Shown here piece after piece: positions 17,792 to 27,330 of a stretch of DNA of 64,000 nucleotides. Every line of letters begins with the position of its first letter. The first letter of the stretch is position 1. This DNA is from Clostridium fungisolvens (GTDB taxonomy: Bacteria; Bacillota; Clostridia; Clostridiales; Clostridiaceae). A model generated the notes under the pieces. The model had not been told where the DNA came from and did no database searches. It saw only the letters and a program-made list of their open reading frames with translations. The position numbers and the translations under genes are program-made. The stretch spans positions 3,658,001 to 3,722,000 of the forward strand of contig NZ_BLZR01000001.1 of the NCBI RefSeq assembly GCF_014193895.1, read 5' to 3'.

Positions 17792-19135
17792 TTAATCTCC
17801 TTCTGATGTTATTGTGTCTTCGTTATTTCTTATAGGTGAGGACTTAAACATTATTCCCGTTCTTCTCACATTAGCATCAACTTCAACATTTATTTTTGCA
17901 TCTTTATAATGTTTCAACCAATTATATTCTTCAAATTCTGTAACAGTAAAAAAACTTCTAGCGACCTTTTTCCCAAATCCGAAGACGTCAGTATTGTATT
18001 CTTGCTGAGTTTTCCTTATTACATCTGAAACTCCTCTCTGTATAAGTTGCTCTATTGTTTGATTTAATTCTTCAATCTTATCTAAATCTTCATAAGGTAT
18101 TCTGCTTTGAATAGCTCCTATATCTGCTTCAATATTCAGCTTTACATTAATTATGGGAATACCATCTGCAAAATGCGTAGAGATTTTTGGTCTCCGGCCT
18201 AAGCGCATATCAACTACAATAGCCTCTCCCTTACTTTGTTCATCCTCCAATGTAAAAAAGCCTCTTTGAAACTTCCCCGATACCATAAGTAAGTATCTAG
18301 TTTCATAGGCATTTAAAGTCCCAACCATCTTACTTCCATTAAAAATTGCCACTCCCATAAATTCTATCTTTCTATTTCCACTTCTAGGCATTTCTCCCGG
18401 TGGCCTATTGTATTGAGTTTTTAGCATAGATGAAAATATTTCATTAGAATCTAAAGGCAACGAACCACTTTTATCCAACGGTTGTAATTTCTTAAATTCA
18501 TTTAGGCCAGCATAAACAGCATAGGATTGTTTATACGGAGAAATTACACCAGTGTAAAACTCCTGAAACGTTTGCTCTGGAAAGTAGCCTGAATAGTTTG
18601 CTTGAGTAGATGCGAGTTCCATGGCTTTTGCTGTACTTTCACCTATCAATGTGTTGTTGTTTTTAATAAATTCTTCGGCGCTTCCTCTGCATATGACAAC
18701 CTGCATTATTCTTCTTGTTTCTCTAAATCTTGAAATTGGTGCTAAATAATCTTCAACCCCTTCTTTTGCTACTGCTTCAGAAATAATTATAGTTTTAGTA
18801 TGTACAAGAGATATTCTTCTGGTTGTCGCGCTACCTAAGAGGTTTAGCGCCTCTAGAACCGATGGAGCTTCTACAGTCTCAAATAATGTATTACCGTTAT
18901 TAGATACACCTTGTGAAGAACCATTGCTGTTTTTATCATTTCCAGAGTTACCATTACTAGCTGTCTTATACACCGGGAACTGAACAGTAACTCTCATCTT
19001 ATTACAAATACCTTTATCACACCCAATTACCAGTGAATATACCTGATTATCTATTTCCCTACTATCTTTTGTACAACCTAATAGAGATAAACAACTAAAA
19101 AAAATTACTACTACAACTGTACTAAGTCTCTTCAT
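17792..19135 (-). CDS. Germinant receptor C subunit, Ger(x)C family lipoprotein
   Basis: 447 residues with a lipoprotein signal (hydrophobic VVVVIFFSCLSLLGC, lipobox Cys 21) and the Ger(x)C start D-x-R-E-I-D-N-Q after it. The middle carries TRRISLVHTKTIIISEAVAKEG, and the C-terminal half has the RMQV-type beta region, the family's two main domains. The C subunit of GerA-type receptors sits lipidated on the outside of the inner spore membrane and acts with A and B to sense nutrient germinants. It overlaps the gerB-type gene by 14 nt and has GGAGG 10 bases before the ATG. A Ser/Asn/Gly-rich insert lies near residues 58-85. Confidence 0.93.
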   Translation of the reverse strand: MKRLSTVVVVIFFSCLSLLGCTKDSREIDNQVYSLVIGCDKGICNKMRVTVQFPVYKTASNGNSGNDKNSNGSSQGVSNNGNTLFETVEAPSVLEALNLLGSATTRRISLVHTKTIIISEAVAKEGVEDYLAPISRFRETRRIMQVVICRGSAEEFIKNNNTLIGESTAKAMELASTQANYSGYFPEQTFQEFYTGVISPYKQSYAVYAGLNEFKKLQPLDKSGSLPLDSNEIFSSMLKTQYNRPPGEMPRSGNRKIEFMGVAIFNGSKMVGTLNAYETRYLLMVSGKFQRGFFTLEDEQSKGEAIVVDMRLGRRPKISTHFADGIPIINVKLNIEADIGAIQSRIPYEDLDKIEELNQTIEQLIQRGVSDVIRKTQQEYNTDVFGFGKKVARSFFTVTEFEEYNWLKHYKDAKINVEVDANVRRTGIMFKSSPIRNNEDTITSEGD

Positions 19136-20231
19136 TTGTAAGCTTACCTCCTTTATTACCGCGAACTACGGAAATCAATAACACTAATATTGGTATAAAG
19201 TAAGTAATTAAAAGACTGTATTGTCTAATAGATTTAATATAAATCTCAGAAGCTTCACTTATATTCTTCGGTATCAGTGTGACCATAAAAGTAAAGTATG
19301 CAAAAGAAAATAAACAAGGCCTGTGATTAGGAACATTAAATGCCTTACAAAAGATACTTATAGCTACATAAAACGTCACTGAAACATTGATTATAGAAGC
19401 AATTACCCAAATAAATATAAATATACTTTCTATTCTTTGAATAAATCTGCTTATAAAAATTATTCTTGAAAGCTGAAAGAGTGATGACAGATTTTCTCCT
19501 CCTTGTGAATATTCGAATGCCATTAATGAGCATACAGTACCCATACTTATAATAATTCCCGATAACATTAAGCTTATTAAGCCTACTTTTTTTAAATGCT
19601 CAGTTCCATAAAGACAATTAGCTAAAAATGCAAGAAAAATCACTTCACTATATGCTGATGACCTCCAAAGTCCTACAGTAAACGTCTTTTTTACTCCGTA
19701 TCCCCCTATTGGAATAAGATTGTTTATATCGTAAAATTTATATGGTAATATAAGTATTGTTATTAAGCCTATAATCATACAGAAAAATCCTACATATGAC
19801 ATTCTTGCAATTCCTTCTATACCAACATAGGCATATGCAACAACAATTAATAAAAGCACTGTTATAATCACGCTGGGCTGAGTATTTGGCAAAACATAGG
19901 ATATTACCATTTCTACAAACTCTCTTATAGTTGCACCTGAATAAAAAATGAAGTAAGCACAAAATATAAGTGATAGAATTTTACCAATGAACTTTCCTGT
20001 AACTATATCAAATATTTGAACAAGATTCTTATTTGGATATCTCTTCATTAGTAAACAAACAATAGTGAACAATATCATACTAACCAAGCATGAAATCAAT
20101 GTTGTATACCATGCAGCTGTACTTGCTTCTTTAAATAATACACTTATGCTAGTGTAAAAAACCTTAGAAGTTAAAACTACAGTAGTAAGAGTCACTGATT
20201 CCCTTATTCCAAATTTACCTTCCTTTATCAT
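19122..20231 (-). CDS. Germinant receptor B subunit (GerAB/amino-acid permease fold)
   Basis: 369-residue polytopic membrane protein with about ten helices and the spore-permease (Ger B) sequence pattern: FGIRESVTLTTVVLTSKVFY at the N-terminus, AAWYTTLISCLVSM in helix 2 and IIGLITILILPYKF mid-protein. B subunits have the APC transporter fold and bind the germinant. I start at 20231, where GGGGGG lies 6 bases upstream; an upstream ATG at 20249 has no site. It overlaps the A gene by 17 nt and the C gene by 14 nt, so all are coupled. The germinant cannot be predicted. Confidence 0.93.
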   Translation of the reverse strand: MIKEGKFGIRESVTLTTVVLTSKVFYTSISVLFKEASTAAWYTTLISCLVSMILFTIVCLLMKRYPNKNLVQIFDIVTGKFIGKILSLIFCAYFIFYSGATIREFVEMVISYVLPNTQPSVIITVLLLIVVAYAYVGIEGIARMSYVGFFCMIIGLITILILPYKFYDINNLIPIGGYGVKKTFTVGLWRSSAYSEVIFLAFLANCLYGTEHLKKVGLISLMLSGIIISMGTVCSLMAFEYSQGGENLSSLFQLSRIIFISRFIQRIESIFIFIWVIASIINVSVTFYVAISIFCKAFNVPNHRPCLFSFAYFTFMVTLIPKNISEASEIYIKSIRQYSLLITYFIPILVLLISVVRGNKGGKLTNEET

Positions 20232-22080
20232 CAGATTCCCCCCTATCATAGTTATAGTTCGGAGCTTCCACAGTCCATTTTCTAGAGATCTTTGGCTGTC
20301 TAGTAGTATCTAAAGGGTTAATGCTGTCTATCCTCTTTTCCTGTTCCCATATAGGATATCTTACAATATAGTCCTTACTTTTAGAGGTTCTTGGTAACAC
20401 AGGTGCAAATATTGGTATACCAAAGGATTTAATACTAACTAAATATATCCCTATTAACATCATAAAACAGGTTATCCCATAGAATCCAAGTAAAGCTCCC
20501 GAAGCAATAAATCCAAACCTTATCAATCTTATGGCCAGCCCTAAACTGAAGCTTGGTATAGCAAAATTACCAAGACCAGTTATGGCAACAATTATAATAA
20601 GTACTGGACTTACAATATTTGCTTGTACTGCCGCCTGACCTAAAATCAAAGCTCCAATTATCCCCAAAGTGTTACCGATTATTCCTGGTATCCTAATTCC
20701 CGCTTCTCTAATAAGCTCAAAAGAAAATTCCATCAACACCACTTCTACTATTGTAGGAAAGGGGACATTTTCTTTAGCCTTAACTATAGCAATCAATAAG
20801 TCTGTTGGTATCATTTCTTGGTGAAAATTTGTCATAGCCACATATATACTAGGCAGTAATGTTGCTATAAACATACCAATTAACCTTACAAATCTTAAAA
20901 TTGTTCCATAAGGGAATCTCATAAATGCATCTTCCGGACTATGAAGAAGTGACACAAAATTTATTGGTACTACTTTTGCAAATGGAGTCCCCTCACAAAT
21001 AATTGCAACTCGCCCTTCTGCTATATGTGATGCAGTTCTATCCGGCCTTTCAGTTGTAAGCATCGTTGGAATAATGGAAAAAGTATTATCTTCAATAAAC
21101 TGTTCTAACATTCCATCCCCTGCATTATAATCAGTTTCAATACTGGCTATTCTTCTTTTTACCTCATCAACAATTGCTGGATTTACAAGTCCATTCAGAT
21201 ACATAATGGCACACTGGTTTTTATTTCTTTCCCCAATACTTAAAAGTTCTGTAGTCAAGTTCTCATTCTTAATAATTTTTCTTACTAAAGATATATTAAC
21301 TCTTAAACTCTCATTAAAAGCTTCTTGTGCACCTGTTACAGTTTCCTCAATAGCTGGCTTCTCAACCCCTCTAGCTGGAAACCCTTTTGTTTCATTAGTC
21401 ACATAGAAATTACATCCATTAATATAAAGTACCGTATTTCCTAAAAGTATCTCATTAATTACCTCCTTAACTTTATTTAACTTTTGAGTTTTATTTGCTT
21501 CAAGTATACTGTCAAAAATGTAATCTAATTGACATTGCTGTTCTTTTTGTTGAAATTCTTTAATATTTAGCAAAGGCCTTAATATAAAATCATTAATTAT
21601 TTGTTCATTTACCATACCATCAAGATAAGCAATAAACGCATTATATTTACCTGCTATTAGAAATCTTCGAATAATGATATCTTTATTTACTGGAGCATTA
21701 AATTTTGAATTGATTAATTTAATATTGTCTTCAATTGAAGTTGTTATCGTCCCATCGTTGTCTTTTTGTTTTCCTCCATTACCAGCTATATTAGAAGACG
21801 GGTCATTAGCTTTTATGTTAGTATTATTACTTGTATTGGAATTGTTACCTTTGCCGTCTCTTAACTCATCAACAGTAGGTATGTAGAACTTCTTAACTTG
21901 TTTTTTATCTTTATATGAAATATAAGATAGGATCTTATTTAAAGATCCTGCTTTTTTTACCACTATTATCACCACTCTATCAACAGACTTATAATTATAT
22001 AATTTACGAAATAAGTGGAAATTACTCATATTAAATATGCTACAATATAATTGATGTTCAGTATCATGGAGCATTATCAT
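20215..22080 (-). CDS. Germinant receptor A subunit (GerAA/SpoVAF family)
   Basis: 621 residues, longer than the usual 480-540. Residues about 110-400 form the soluble N-terminal domain (GKYNAFIAYLDGMVNEQIIN; QCAIMYLNGLVNPAIVDEVK; EGRVAIICEGTPFAKVVPI); 400-585 hold the membrane helices, including IVEVVLMEFSFELIREAGIRI and RIPGIIGNTLGIIGALILGQ. The first about 110 residues are an extra segment ending in an Asn/Gly/Ser-rich linker. The ribosome-binding site before the first ATG (22080) is weak, so the true start may lie further in. Transcription diverges from the DUF3237 gene. It is the first gene of the ger operon. Confidence 0.92.
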   Translation of the reverse strand: MIMLHDTEHQLYCSIFNMSNFHLFRKLYNYKSVDRVVIIVVKKAGSLNKILSYISYKDKKQVKKFYIPTVDELRDGKGNNSNTSNNTNIKANDPSSNIAGNGGKQKDNDGTITTSIEDNIKLINSKFNAPVNKDIIIRRFLIAGKYNAFIAYLDGMVNEQIINDFILRPLLNIKEFQQKEQQCQLDYIFDSILEANKTQKLNKVKEVINEILLGNTVLYINGCNFYVTNETKGFPARGVEKPAIEETVTGAQEAFNESLRVNISLVRKIIKNENLTTELLSIGERNKNQCAIMYLNGLVNPAIVDEVKRRIASIETDYNAGDGMLEQFIEDNTFSIIPTMLTTERPDRTASHIAEGRVAIICEGTPFAKVVPINFVSLLHSPEDAFMRFPYGTILRFVRLIGMFIATLLPSIYVAMTNFHQEMIPTDLLIAIVKAKENVPFPTIVEVVLMEFSFELIREAGIRIPGIIGNTLGIIGALILGQAAVQANIVSPVLIIIVAITGLGNFAIPSFSLGLAIRLIRFGFIASGALLGFYGITCFMMLIGIYLVSIKSFGIPIFAPVLPRTSKSKDYIVRYPIWEQEKRIDSINPLDTTRQPKISRKWTVEAPNYNYDRGESDDKGR

Positions 22081-22210
22081 TCAATATCTCTTACAAACAA
22101 ATTCTGTATAGTTTTTGCTTCAAAAAATCACGTTAAAGAACATTCTTTATAACCATATGACTATTTAATAATTAGTTTCAATTTATTTACAGAAAGGATT
22201 GAAGCCTTAT

Positions 22211-22687
22211 ATGAACACAGGTAATATTAAAGAATCAGAACTTAAAGAAATATTTAGCATTGAAATTGTAGTAGATAAACCTATAGTTGTTGGACAAGAC
22301 GATATAGTTGGAAGACGCCAGCTAATTCCGATTTTATCCGGAAAGGTAATTGGTGATGGCTTTAATGGAGAAGTTCTGCCTGGTGGAATAGACAGTCAAA
22401 TCATTCGACCAGATGGGAAGTGTGATCTTTCAGCAAGATACGCCATAAAGCTAGAAGATGGCGCTTCGATCTACATTGAGAATAATGGAGTTCGTACAGT
22501 GCCAATTGAATATGTTGAAGATGTTAAATCAGGAAAGTTTGTTGATCCTAGCGTCTATTATTTCCGTACAATTCCCACTTTTGAAACCTATGATGATGGA
22601 TATAAATGGATGATGGATTGTATCTTTGTATGCTATGCAACCAGATTACCTGAGAATGTTTTGCTAAAATTCTATAAGGTTATGTAG
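22211..22687 (+). CDS. DUF3237 (UPF0311) family protein
   Basis: 158 residues matching the DUF3237 pattern: GRRQLIPILSGKVIGDGFNG, EVLPGGIDSQIIRPDGKCDL, SARYAIKLEDGASIYIENNG, then VDPSVYYFRTIPTFET and WMMDCIFVCYATRLPENV. The family is a single small beta-barrel domain of unknown biochemical function, common beside catabolic genes. I take ATG 22211; AAAGGA lies 12 bases upstream. A TTG at 22199 is directly against that site and less likely. Single gene, divergent from the ger operon, with a shared hairpin terminator downstream. Confidence 0.8.
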   Translation: MNTGNIKESELKEIFSIEIVVDKPIVVGQDDIVGRRQLIPILSGKVIGDGFNGEVLPGGIDSQIIRPDGKCDLSARYAIKLEDGASIYIENNGVRTVPIEYVEDVKSGKFVDPSVYYFRTIPTFETYDDGYKWMMDCIFVCYATRLPENVLLKFYKVM

Positions 22688-22831
22688 TATAGGGTTCCAT
22701 TACGAAAACTTAAGTTATTCATGTTCCAAAATAGCGGCTTGAGGGACTTTAGGTCATATATAAATTAATAGTTGAGCTAGGAACTCTATAACAAATCTTA
22801 GCTTTAAATATAATTTTAGTGAAAATAAATA

Positions 22832-22872
22832 GAGTGTTGTATTAGTAATTTTTTATCACTAATACAGCACTC
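22832..22872. terminator. Terminator between convergent genes
   Basis: GAGTGTTGTATTAGT (22832-22846) and ACTAATACAGCACTC (22858-22872) form a 15-bp stem with one mismatch on the plus strand (G-U on one strand). T-rich sequence follows in the minus direction, so it serves mainly the GH43 gene. Confidence 0.6.
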
Positions 22873-22895
22873 ATAATTTTATAATATGATAACTC

Positions 22896-24359
22896 TTAAC
22901 CTACACGGGTTAATCTCCATCTCTGAGCATTATTTCCGTTGTCCTGCCACTGATCTATCTGTGCACCACTTTGTGTTGATGCTCCTGCAACATCTAGAGG
23001 AAGATTACTAGCCTTATTAACTATTTTATATACTCCATTTCCCATGTCTTCAATTCTAAATCTTTGTGCATCTTGGCCATTATCAGTACATATCTGATAT
23101 GCAACGGCACCACCAAGTGCTGTTGATCCATACGGATTATCAACACACATATTAGGAGCACACATTGGCACTATCTTGTAGTACCCACCACCGCAATCTA
23201 CAAATCTAAATTGTTGTGCTGCAGTCCCATTACTTTGATATTGTTGAAGCTTAGTGCCATCAGCATTTTTCCCACCAGATACATCTAAATTAAGATTACT
23301 GCATAGTGCTGTAAGTGTATATATCCCGTTATTTACTAGTGGCATACTGTTTCCAGTAGATGGTACTTGAAGCGGAACATTAGGTTGTACTGGTACACCG
23401 AACATTGGAGTTCCGTTACTTAGCATTGTAAATTGCTGCATTCTTATATTTCTTGTCCAGCCTAACCCCTGTGATACTGCAGCATGATATACAATCCAGT
23501 TTTGTACTCCATCAGGTGATTTTACAAAACTAGCATGTCCTGGGCCATATACATCTCCAAACTTAGAAAATACAGGACCAACCTTTGAATAAGCAGATCT
23601 ATTCATTAAATCTCCATTTGTACAGGTTAGCCTTCCTAAGCAATAATCATCTGTCCAGCTTCCGCTTGCAGAATAAATAATATTTACTGTTGATCCACTT
23701 ACAATTACTTCTGGTCCTTCATTAATATATGGTGTTCCATTCCTTTCCCAGCTTTGATCAGGTGTAGATATTAGTACTCTGTCTCCTGATATAGTATATG
23801 GATTACTCATCTTAGCTATATATAAGTTTTGTGCTACATTTGAAGTACCTTCCCAACCAGACCATATAAAGTATAGTTGGTTGTTGTAATCTAAAACAGT
23901 ACCATCTATAGCCCATCTATCTGTAGCAGCTGCAACCTTTCCTTTAAAGTTGAAAGCCCCATTTAATGGGTTATTAGCATCTGTACCACCTTCTAAGCAA
24001 TACATTCTATGATTCTCGTTTGCTCCGTTATCAGCAGCAAAATATATATACCATCTGCCTCTTACATAATGTAATTCCGGTGCCCAGGTTTCACTTGAAT
24101 ATGGAGTTCCTGCTGGAGCTGTCCATACTGTTGTTGCTGTTCCACTAGTTATGTCTTGAAGCGTTGAGGATTTTCTAATAGTTATAGTATTAACACCATT
24201 TGATTGAACATAATAATAGGATCCACCAGCTGAAATAACCCAAGGATCCGCTCCACCTCCTATCGGATTAGTAAAAGTAGCTGCCGAAGCCTTTACCCTT
24301 AAGTCCGGCAAACAAATTGCAAAAATTATAACCAAGCATAGAAATATCTTTTTAAACAT
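22896..24359 (-). CDS. Secreted GH43 glycosidase with C-terminal CBM13 (ricin-type) domain
   Basis: 487 residues. The signal peptide (KKIFLCLVIIFAICLPDLRV) is cleaved near ASAA. Residues about 28-335 are a GH43 five-bladed propeller with the three acidic positions recognisable: GADPWVI (base Asp), AIDGTVL (pKa-modulating Asp) and NEGPEVI (acid Glu). Residues about 345-487 are a beta-trefoil CBM13 with three Q-x-W/F repeats ending AQQFRF, AQRFRI and AQRWRL. Related GH43 enzymes are alpha-L-arabinofuranosidases or xylosidases acting on arabinoxylan or arabinan; the exact activity is open. It has its own promoter region and terminator, with no transporter beside it. Confidence 0.88.
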   Translation of the reverse strand: MFKKIFLCLVIIFAICLPDLRVKASAATFTNPIGGGADPWVISAGGSYYYVQSNGVNTITIRKSSTLQDITSGTATTVWTAPAGTPYSSETWAPELHYVRGRWYIYFAADNGANENHRMYCLEGGTDANNPLNGAFNFKGKVAAATDRWAIDGTVLDYNNQLYFIWSGWEGTSNVAQNLYIAKMSNPYTISGDRVLISTPDQSWERNGTPYINEGPEVIVSGSTVNIIYSASGSWTDDYCLGRLTCTNGDLMNRSAYSKVGPVFSKFGDVYGPGHASFVKSPDGVQNWIVYHAAVSQGLGWTRNIRMQQFTMLSNGTPMFGVPVQPNVPLQVPSTGNSMPLVNNGIYTLTALCSNLNLDVSGGKNADGTKLQQYQSNGTAAQQFRFVDCGGGYYKIVPMCAPNMCVDNPYGSTALGGAVAYQICTDNGQDAQRFRIEDMGNGVYKIVNKASNLPLDVAGASTQSGAQIDQWQDNGNNAQRWRLTRVG

Positions 24360-25060
24360 TTATTACACACCTTTCCAAACTTATTTCAATTTATTTTATA
24401 TTTATGAATTAATGTAAGGAACATTAGATGTCAAACTTTATACTTTAAGAGCATACTTGGAGTTAGAGGCCATATTATGGATATCAATACTTGAATTGTG
24501 TAAAAAAACACTAAAAGACTAGTTAAGATATTAGCTTATAGTAAGAGCTGAAATCGATATATTATTTAACACTGTTTTCCTCTCATTCCTCCCCTCTTTA
24601 ATTATTACTTCTTGCAACTTACTCTAATATCCAAGCATACATCCTATTTATCGTTAAATGATTTTAATTTAGACTTATTGAGATTAATAAGTTTTACCTA
24701 ATGTGTCGTAATATACTGAATGAAAATTCTTTAGAATTAATATATGGAAACGAAATTTATAGATTTGTTTTAAACATTTTAAAGCATATTATATTATTGT
24801 AAATAATCATAATTTTTGCATTTATAAATTTAGAAAATTCAAGATTAATAGAAGTCTTTTAATTCATTGAGAAAGATAGATATTAAGATTACTATACTAT
24901 TTTGTTAGAATTGACTATTTATTACGATATTTTTTCTATTTAAACTCTGATATGTTTGACTATATATTTCATTAATGTTGTTATTATACAAATATTATAT
25001 TATTATCTTTACAAAATCTCAATAGATTTGTTAATAATTAATTTAAAGCTAATCAACAAC
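24360..25060. other. Gene-free AT-rich region
   Basis: About 700 bp without a supportable gene. It lies between the secreted GH43 gene and the glycosyltransferase remnant; sequence on the far side of the remnant's breakpoint has no coding look. Probably degraded DNA left by a deletion, plus the GH43 promoter. Confidence 0.45.
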
Positions 25061-25156
25061 CTAAATAATTCTGTGTTTTATAAGTTCACTTACCAATCCT
25101 ATTGTTGGATTCACATGGCTGTGTGATGGTATACCTAAAAATAATACTTTTGCCAT
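25061..25156 (-). pseudogene. N-terminal remnant of a macrolide-type (MGT/GT1) glycosyltransferase
   Basis: An ATG at 25156 opens MAKVLFLGIPSHSHVNPTIG then LVSELIKHRII and a stop. The pattern xKVLFxxxPxxGHVNPTLGLVxEL is the start of MGT-family UDP-glycosyltransferases (about 390-400 residues). Homology ends after about 28 codons and nothing downstream continues it in any frame, so the rest was lost by deletion. Confidence 0.6.
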
Positions 25157-25240
25157 ACTGACACTTCCGTCTCATCGTATAATTTTACTTTTACATCAAA
25201 TTCTTATTGATTCTATAAAGTTTCAATTATAAAGTTTTAA

Positions 25241-25272
25241 TTTTATGATTAAATAATTATTTAATCATAAAA
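25241..25272. repeat. 32-bp perfect AT palindrome
   Basis: TTTTATGATTAAATAA followed by its exact reverse complement, 10 bp beyond the stop codon of the replisome-organiser-like gene. It could fold into a 13-15-bp hairpin and work as a weak terminator, although it lacks GC pairs and a separate T run. Confidence 0.55.
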
Positions 25273-25281
25273 CTATCTCTA

Positions 25282-26106
25282 TTATCCAAAGGAAAATTCG
25301 GCAATACTTATTTCACCTTTTTCTAACGGTCTTACTCCTTCCATAAAGCAGCTTGTATCAGCTGTATCTCCATTCTCTTCACTGATTTCCCCAATAGCTT
25401 CATTATTGGAAGTACTATTTTTCTTCTTTCTGCCACTTCTTGTTCTCTTTTTACTTTCAAATACTTTAACTTTGTATTCCATTATATTATCTTCACTATT
25501 TTTATCTTCTTCGCTATTGCCAGCTATAATTAATTCATTTCCCTTATCTTTTAAAACTTCTGCATTTCTCTGTCCCATTGTTACCTCTTCATTCTCTTTA
25601 GAATTCTCCGTGGTTTTATGCTTGTCCACTGCATATCCACTTCTTTCCTTATTCACATTTGATTGTTCAAGGGAATTCTCATCTTTATTATTTATCACTT
25701 TATCAGAAAAATAGTTATTTGCATTTACATCATTCTGCTCTGCTACAGCAGCTTCATTTTTAGGTGTTTCTTTTTTCTTAGGTTTAATGTTTTGGTGCTT
25801 AGCAAAATTTTTTACCCTATATACCTTTTCCTCGGTTAACTCAACCATCTCTAGTTCAATAAATACTTCTAATGCAAGCTTAATTTGAGCTACATCTCTA
25901 TTAAATTCTATTGTGAAAGTCTCTATTGTATATGGAATATTCTTTGAGAAGAACAGCTCCCCTTCTAAGTTGACCTTACCAGCAAGCAACATCATTCTAT
26001 TCCATATATAATGAATAACATCTCTTTCTGGTTTCATATCTATTATCTTAAACTTAGTATCCTCATACATATCAACTCTGAATTTTACATATTTTCTTTC
26101 TCTCAT
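25282..26106 (-). CDS. Orphan phage replisome-organiser N-terminal domain protein
   Basis: 274 residues. Residues about 1-112 (RERKYVKFRVDMYEDTKFKI, DVIHYIWNRMMLLAGKVN, GELFFSKNIPYTIETFTIEF, LALEVFIELEMVEL, VKNFAKHQNIKPKKK) match the N-terminal winged-helix domain of phage replisome organisers, the DnaD-loader type found in Firmicute phages. The usual C-terminal part is replaced by a long Asn/Glu/Lys-rich, probably disordered tail ending IAEFSFG. No other phage gene is near, so this is a domesticated or left-over prophage gene. I start at 26106, with GGAG 8-9 bases upstream; the ATG at 26115 overlaps the site. Confidence 0.7.
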   Translation of the reverse strand: MRERKYVKFRVDMYEDTKFKIIDMKPERDVIHYIWNRMMLLAGKVNLEGELFFSKNIPYTIETFTIEFNRDVAQIKLALEVFIELEMVELTEEKVYRVKNFAKHQNIKPKKKETPKNEAAVAEQNDVNANNYFSDKVINNKDENSLEQSNVNKERSGYAVDKHKTTENSKENEEVTMGQRNAEVLKDKGNELIIAGNSEEDKNSEDNIMEYKVKVFESKKRTRSGRKKKNSTSNNEAIGEISEENGDTADTSCFMEGVRPLEKGEISIAEFSFG

Positions 26107-26330
26107 ATATCTCATTCTCCTTAACCTTTTATTTTTGCATATTGATCGTACTACTTCATTCTAAAATTCCCTCTCATAACTCAGAAGAATTTTGAAGATA
26201 GCTTATAGTCTTTGATTGTTTTAATATCCCTTTCACTTAATATATATGCCTTCATTAATAAAGTTAAAGGATTATTTATTACTTTTTATTTTATTTTTTT
26301 ACATGTCATAGATTATTTCATTTTTTAAGC

Positions 26331-26365
26331 AAAAAAGAACTATCTGTCTTTTAGATAGTTCTTTT
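26331..26365 (-). terminator. Terminator of the aldo-keto reductase gene
   Basis: AAGAACTATCT and AGATAGTTCTT pair perfectly around a 7-base loop, followed on the minus strand by T6. Confidence 0.75.
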
Positions 26366-26392
26366 TATAATAATGCGTATTAACGATTAATC

Positions 26393-27238
26393 TTACCTTG
26401 CTAAACTTGTTAAATATTCAACTGTTTGTGGATTATAATGTGAGAAGAATAAACTTTCTCCTTTATCTAAATCAGCAATTAAATCCATATCTTCTTTTGC
26501 TAGCTCAAAATCAAATACGTCAATATTCTGAATCATTCTTTCCTTATGAACAGATTTAGGAATTACTACTACTCCACTTTGAATAAGATATCTTAATGCT
26601 ACTTGAGCATTTGATTTATTATATTTATCTCCAACTGCCTTCAAAGTTTCATCAGTAAATAGGTTGTTTTTTCCCTCAGCAAAAGGTCCCCATGATTCAA
26701 TTTGTACTCCATATTTCTTCATTATTTCATTGGCATTTGCTTGTTGATTGAACACATGTGTTTCAACCTGATTTACTGCTGGAACAACTTCATTGAACTT
26801 AATTAGGTCAATTAATCTATCTGGATAGAAGTTACTTACACCAATTGCTTTAAGTTTTCCTTCTTTATATAGTTCTTCCATTGCACGATAAGTTCCATAA
26901 TAATCACCAAATGGCTGATGGATTAATAGTAAATCTAAATAATCAAGTTGAAGTCTTTCTAAAGATTCTTCAATAGATTGCTTTGCCTTTTCATATCCAG
27001 CATTGGAAATCCATACCTTTGTAGTTATGAATAATTCCTCTCTTGGAATACCACATTTTTTAATAGCTCTTCCTACTGCTTCTTCATTTCCGTAAGCTTG
27101 AGCAGTATCAATTAATCGATAACCTACCTCTATCGCATCAAGTACACATCTTTCACATTCTTCCTGATCAGCGATTTGAAACACTCCATACCCTAGGATT
27201 GGCATCTTAACACCATTGTTTAATTCTACAAATTCCAT
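26393..27238 (-). CDS. Aldo-keto reductase (2,5-diketo-gluconate reductase/YvgN type)
   Basis: 281 residues, complete. The catalytic tetrad is visible: D and Y in RLIDTAQAYGNEEAVG, K in LFITTKVWI, H in LDLLLIHQPFGDYYG. NADPH-binding segments are IGVSNFYPDRL and VVIPKSVHKERM near the C-terminus. It reduces aldehydes or ketones such as methylglyoxal and other reactive carbonyls. The gene diverges from a MerR regulator, and a -35 element with a 19-bp spacer lies in the shared region, the classical arrangement for MerR activation. It has its own terminator. Confidence 0.92.
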   Translation of the reverse strand: MEFVELNNGVKMPILGYGVFQIADQEECERCVLDAIEVGYRLIDTAQAYGNEEAVGRAIKKCGIPREELFITTKVWISNAGYEKAKQSIEESLERLQLDYLDLLLIHQPFGDYYGTYRAMEELYKEGKLKAIGVSNFYPDRLIDLIKFNEVVPAVNQVETHVFNQQANANEIMKKYGVQIESWGPFAEGKNNLFTDETLKAVGDKYNKSNAQVALRYLIQSGVVVIPKSVHKERMIQNIDVFDFELAKEDMDLIADLDKGESLFFSHYNPQTVEYLTSLAR

Positions 27239-27330
27239 ATTAATTTCTCCTTTACTCCAATTTCATCCTGCTCTTTGTATATGATTAGGCAGAACTATCT
27301 TTACACAATTTAGCTTGCTGTGTTAAAGTT

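Noticed and set aside
22081..22198. Possible sigma-G promoter for the ger operon
   Set aside because: No pair of boxes fits the forespore consensus with acceptable spacing; I could not place it with confidence.
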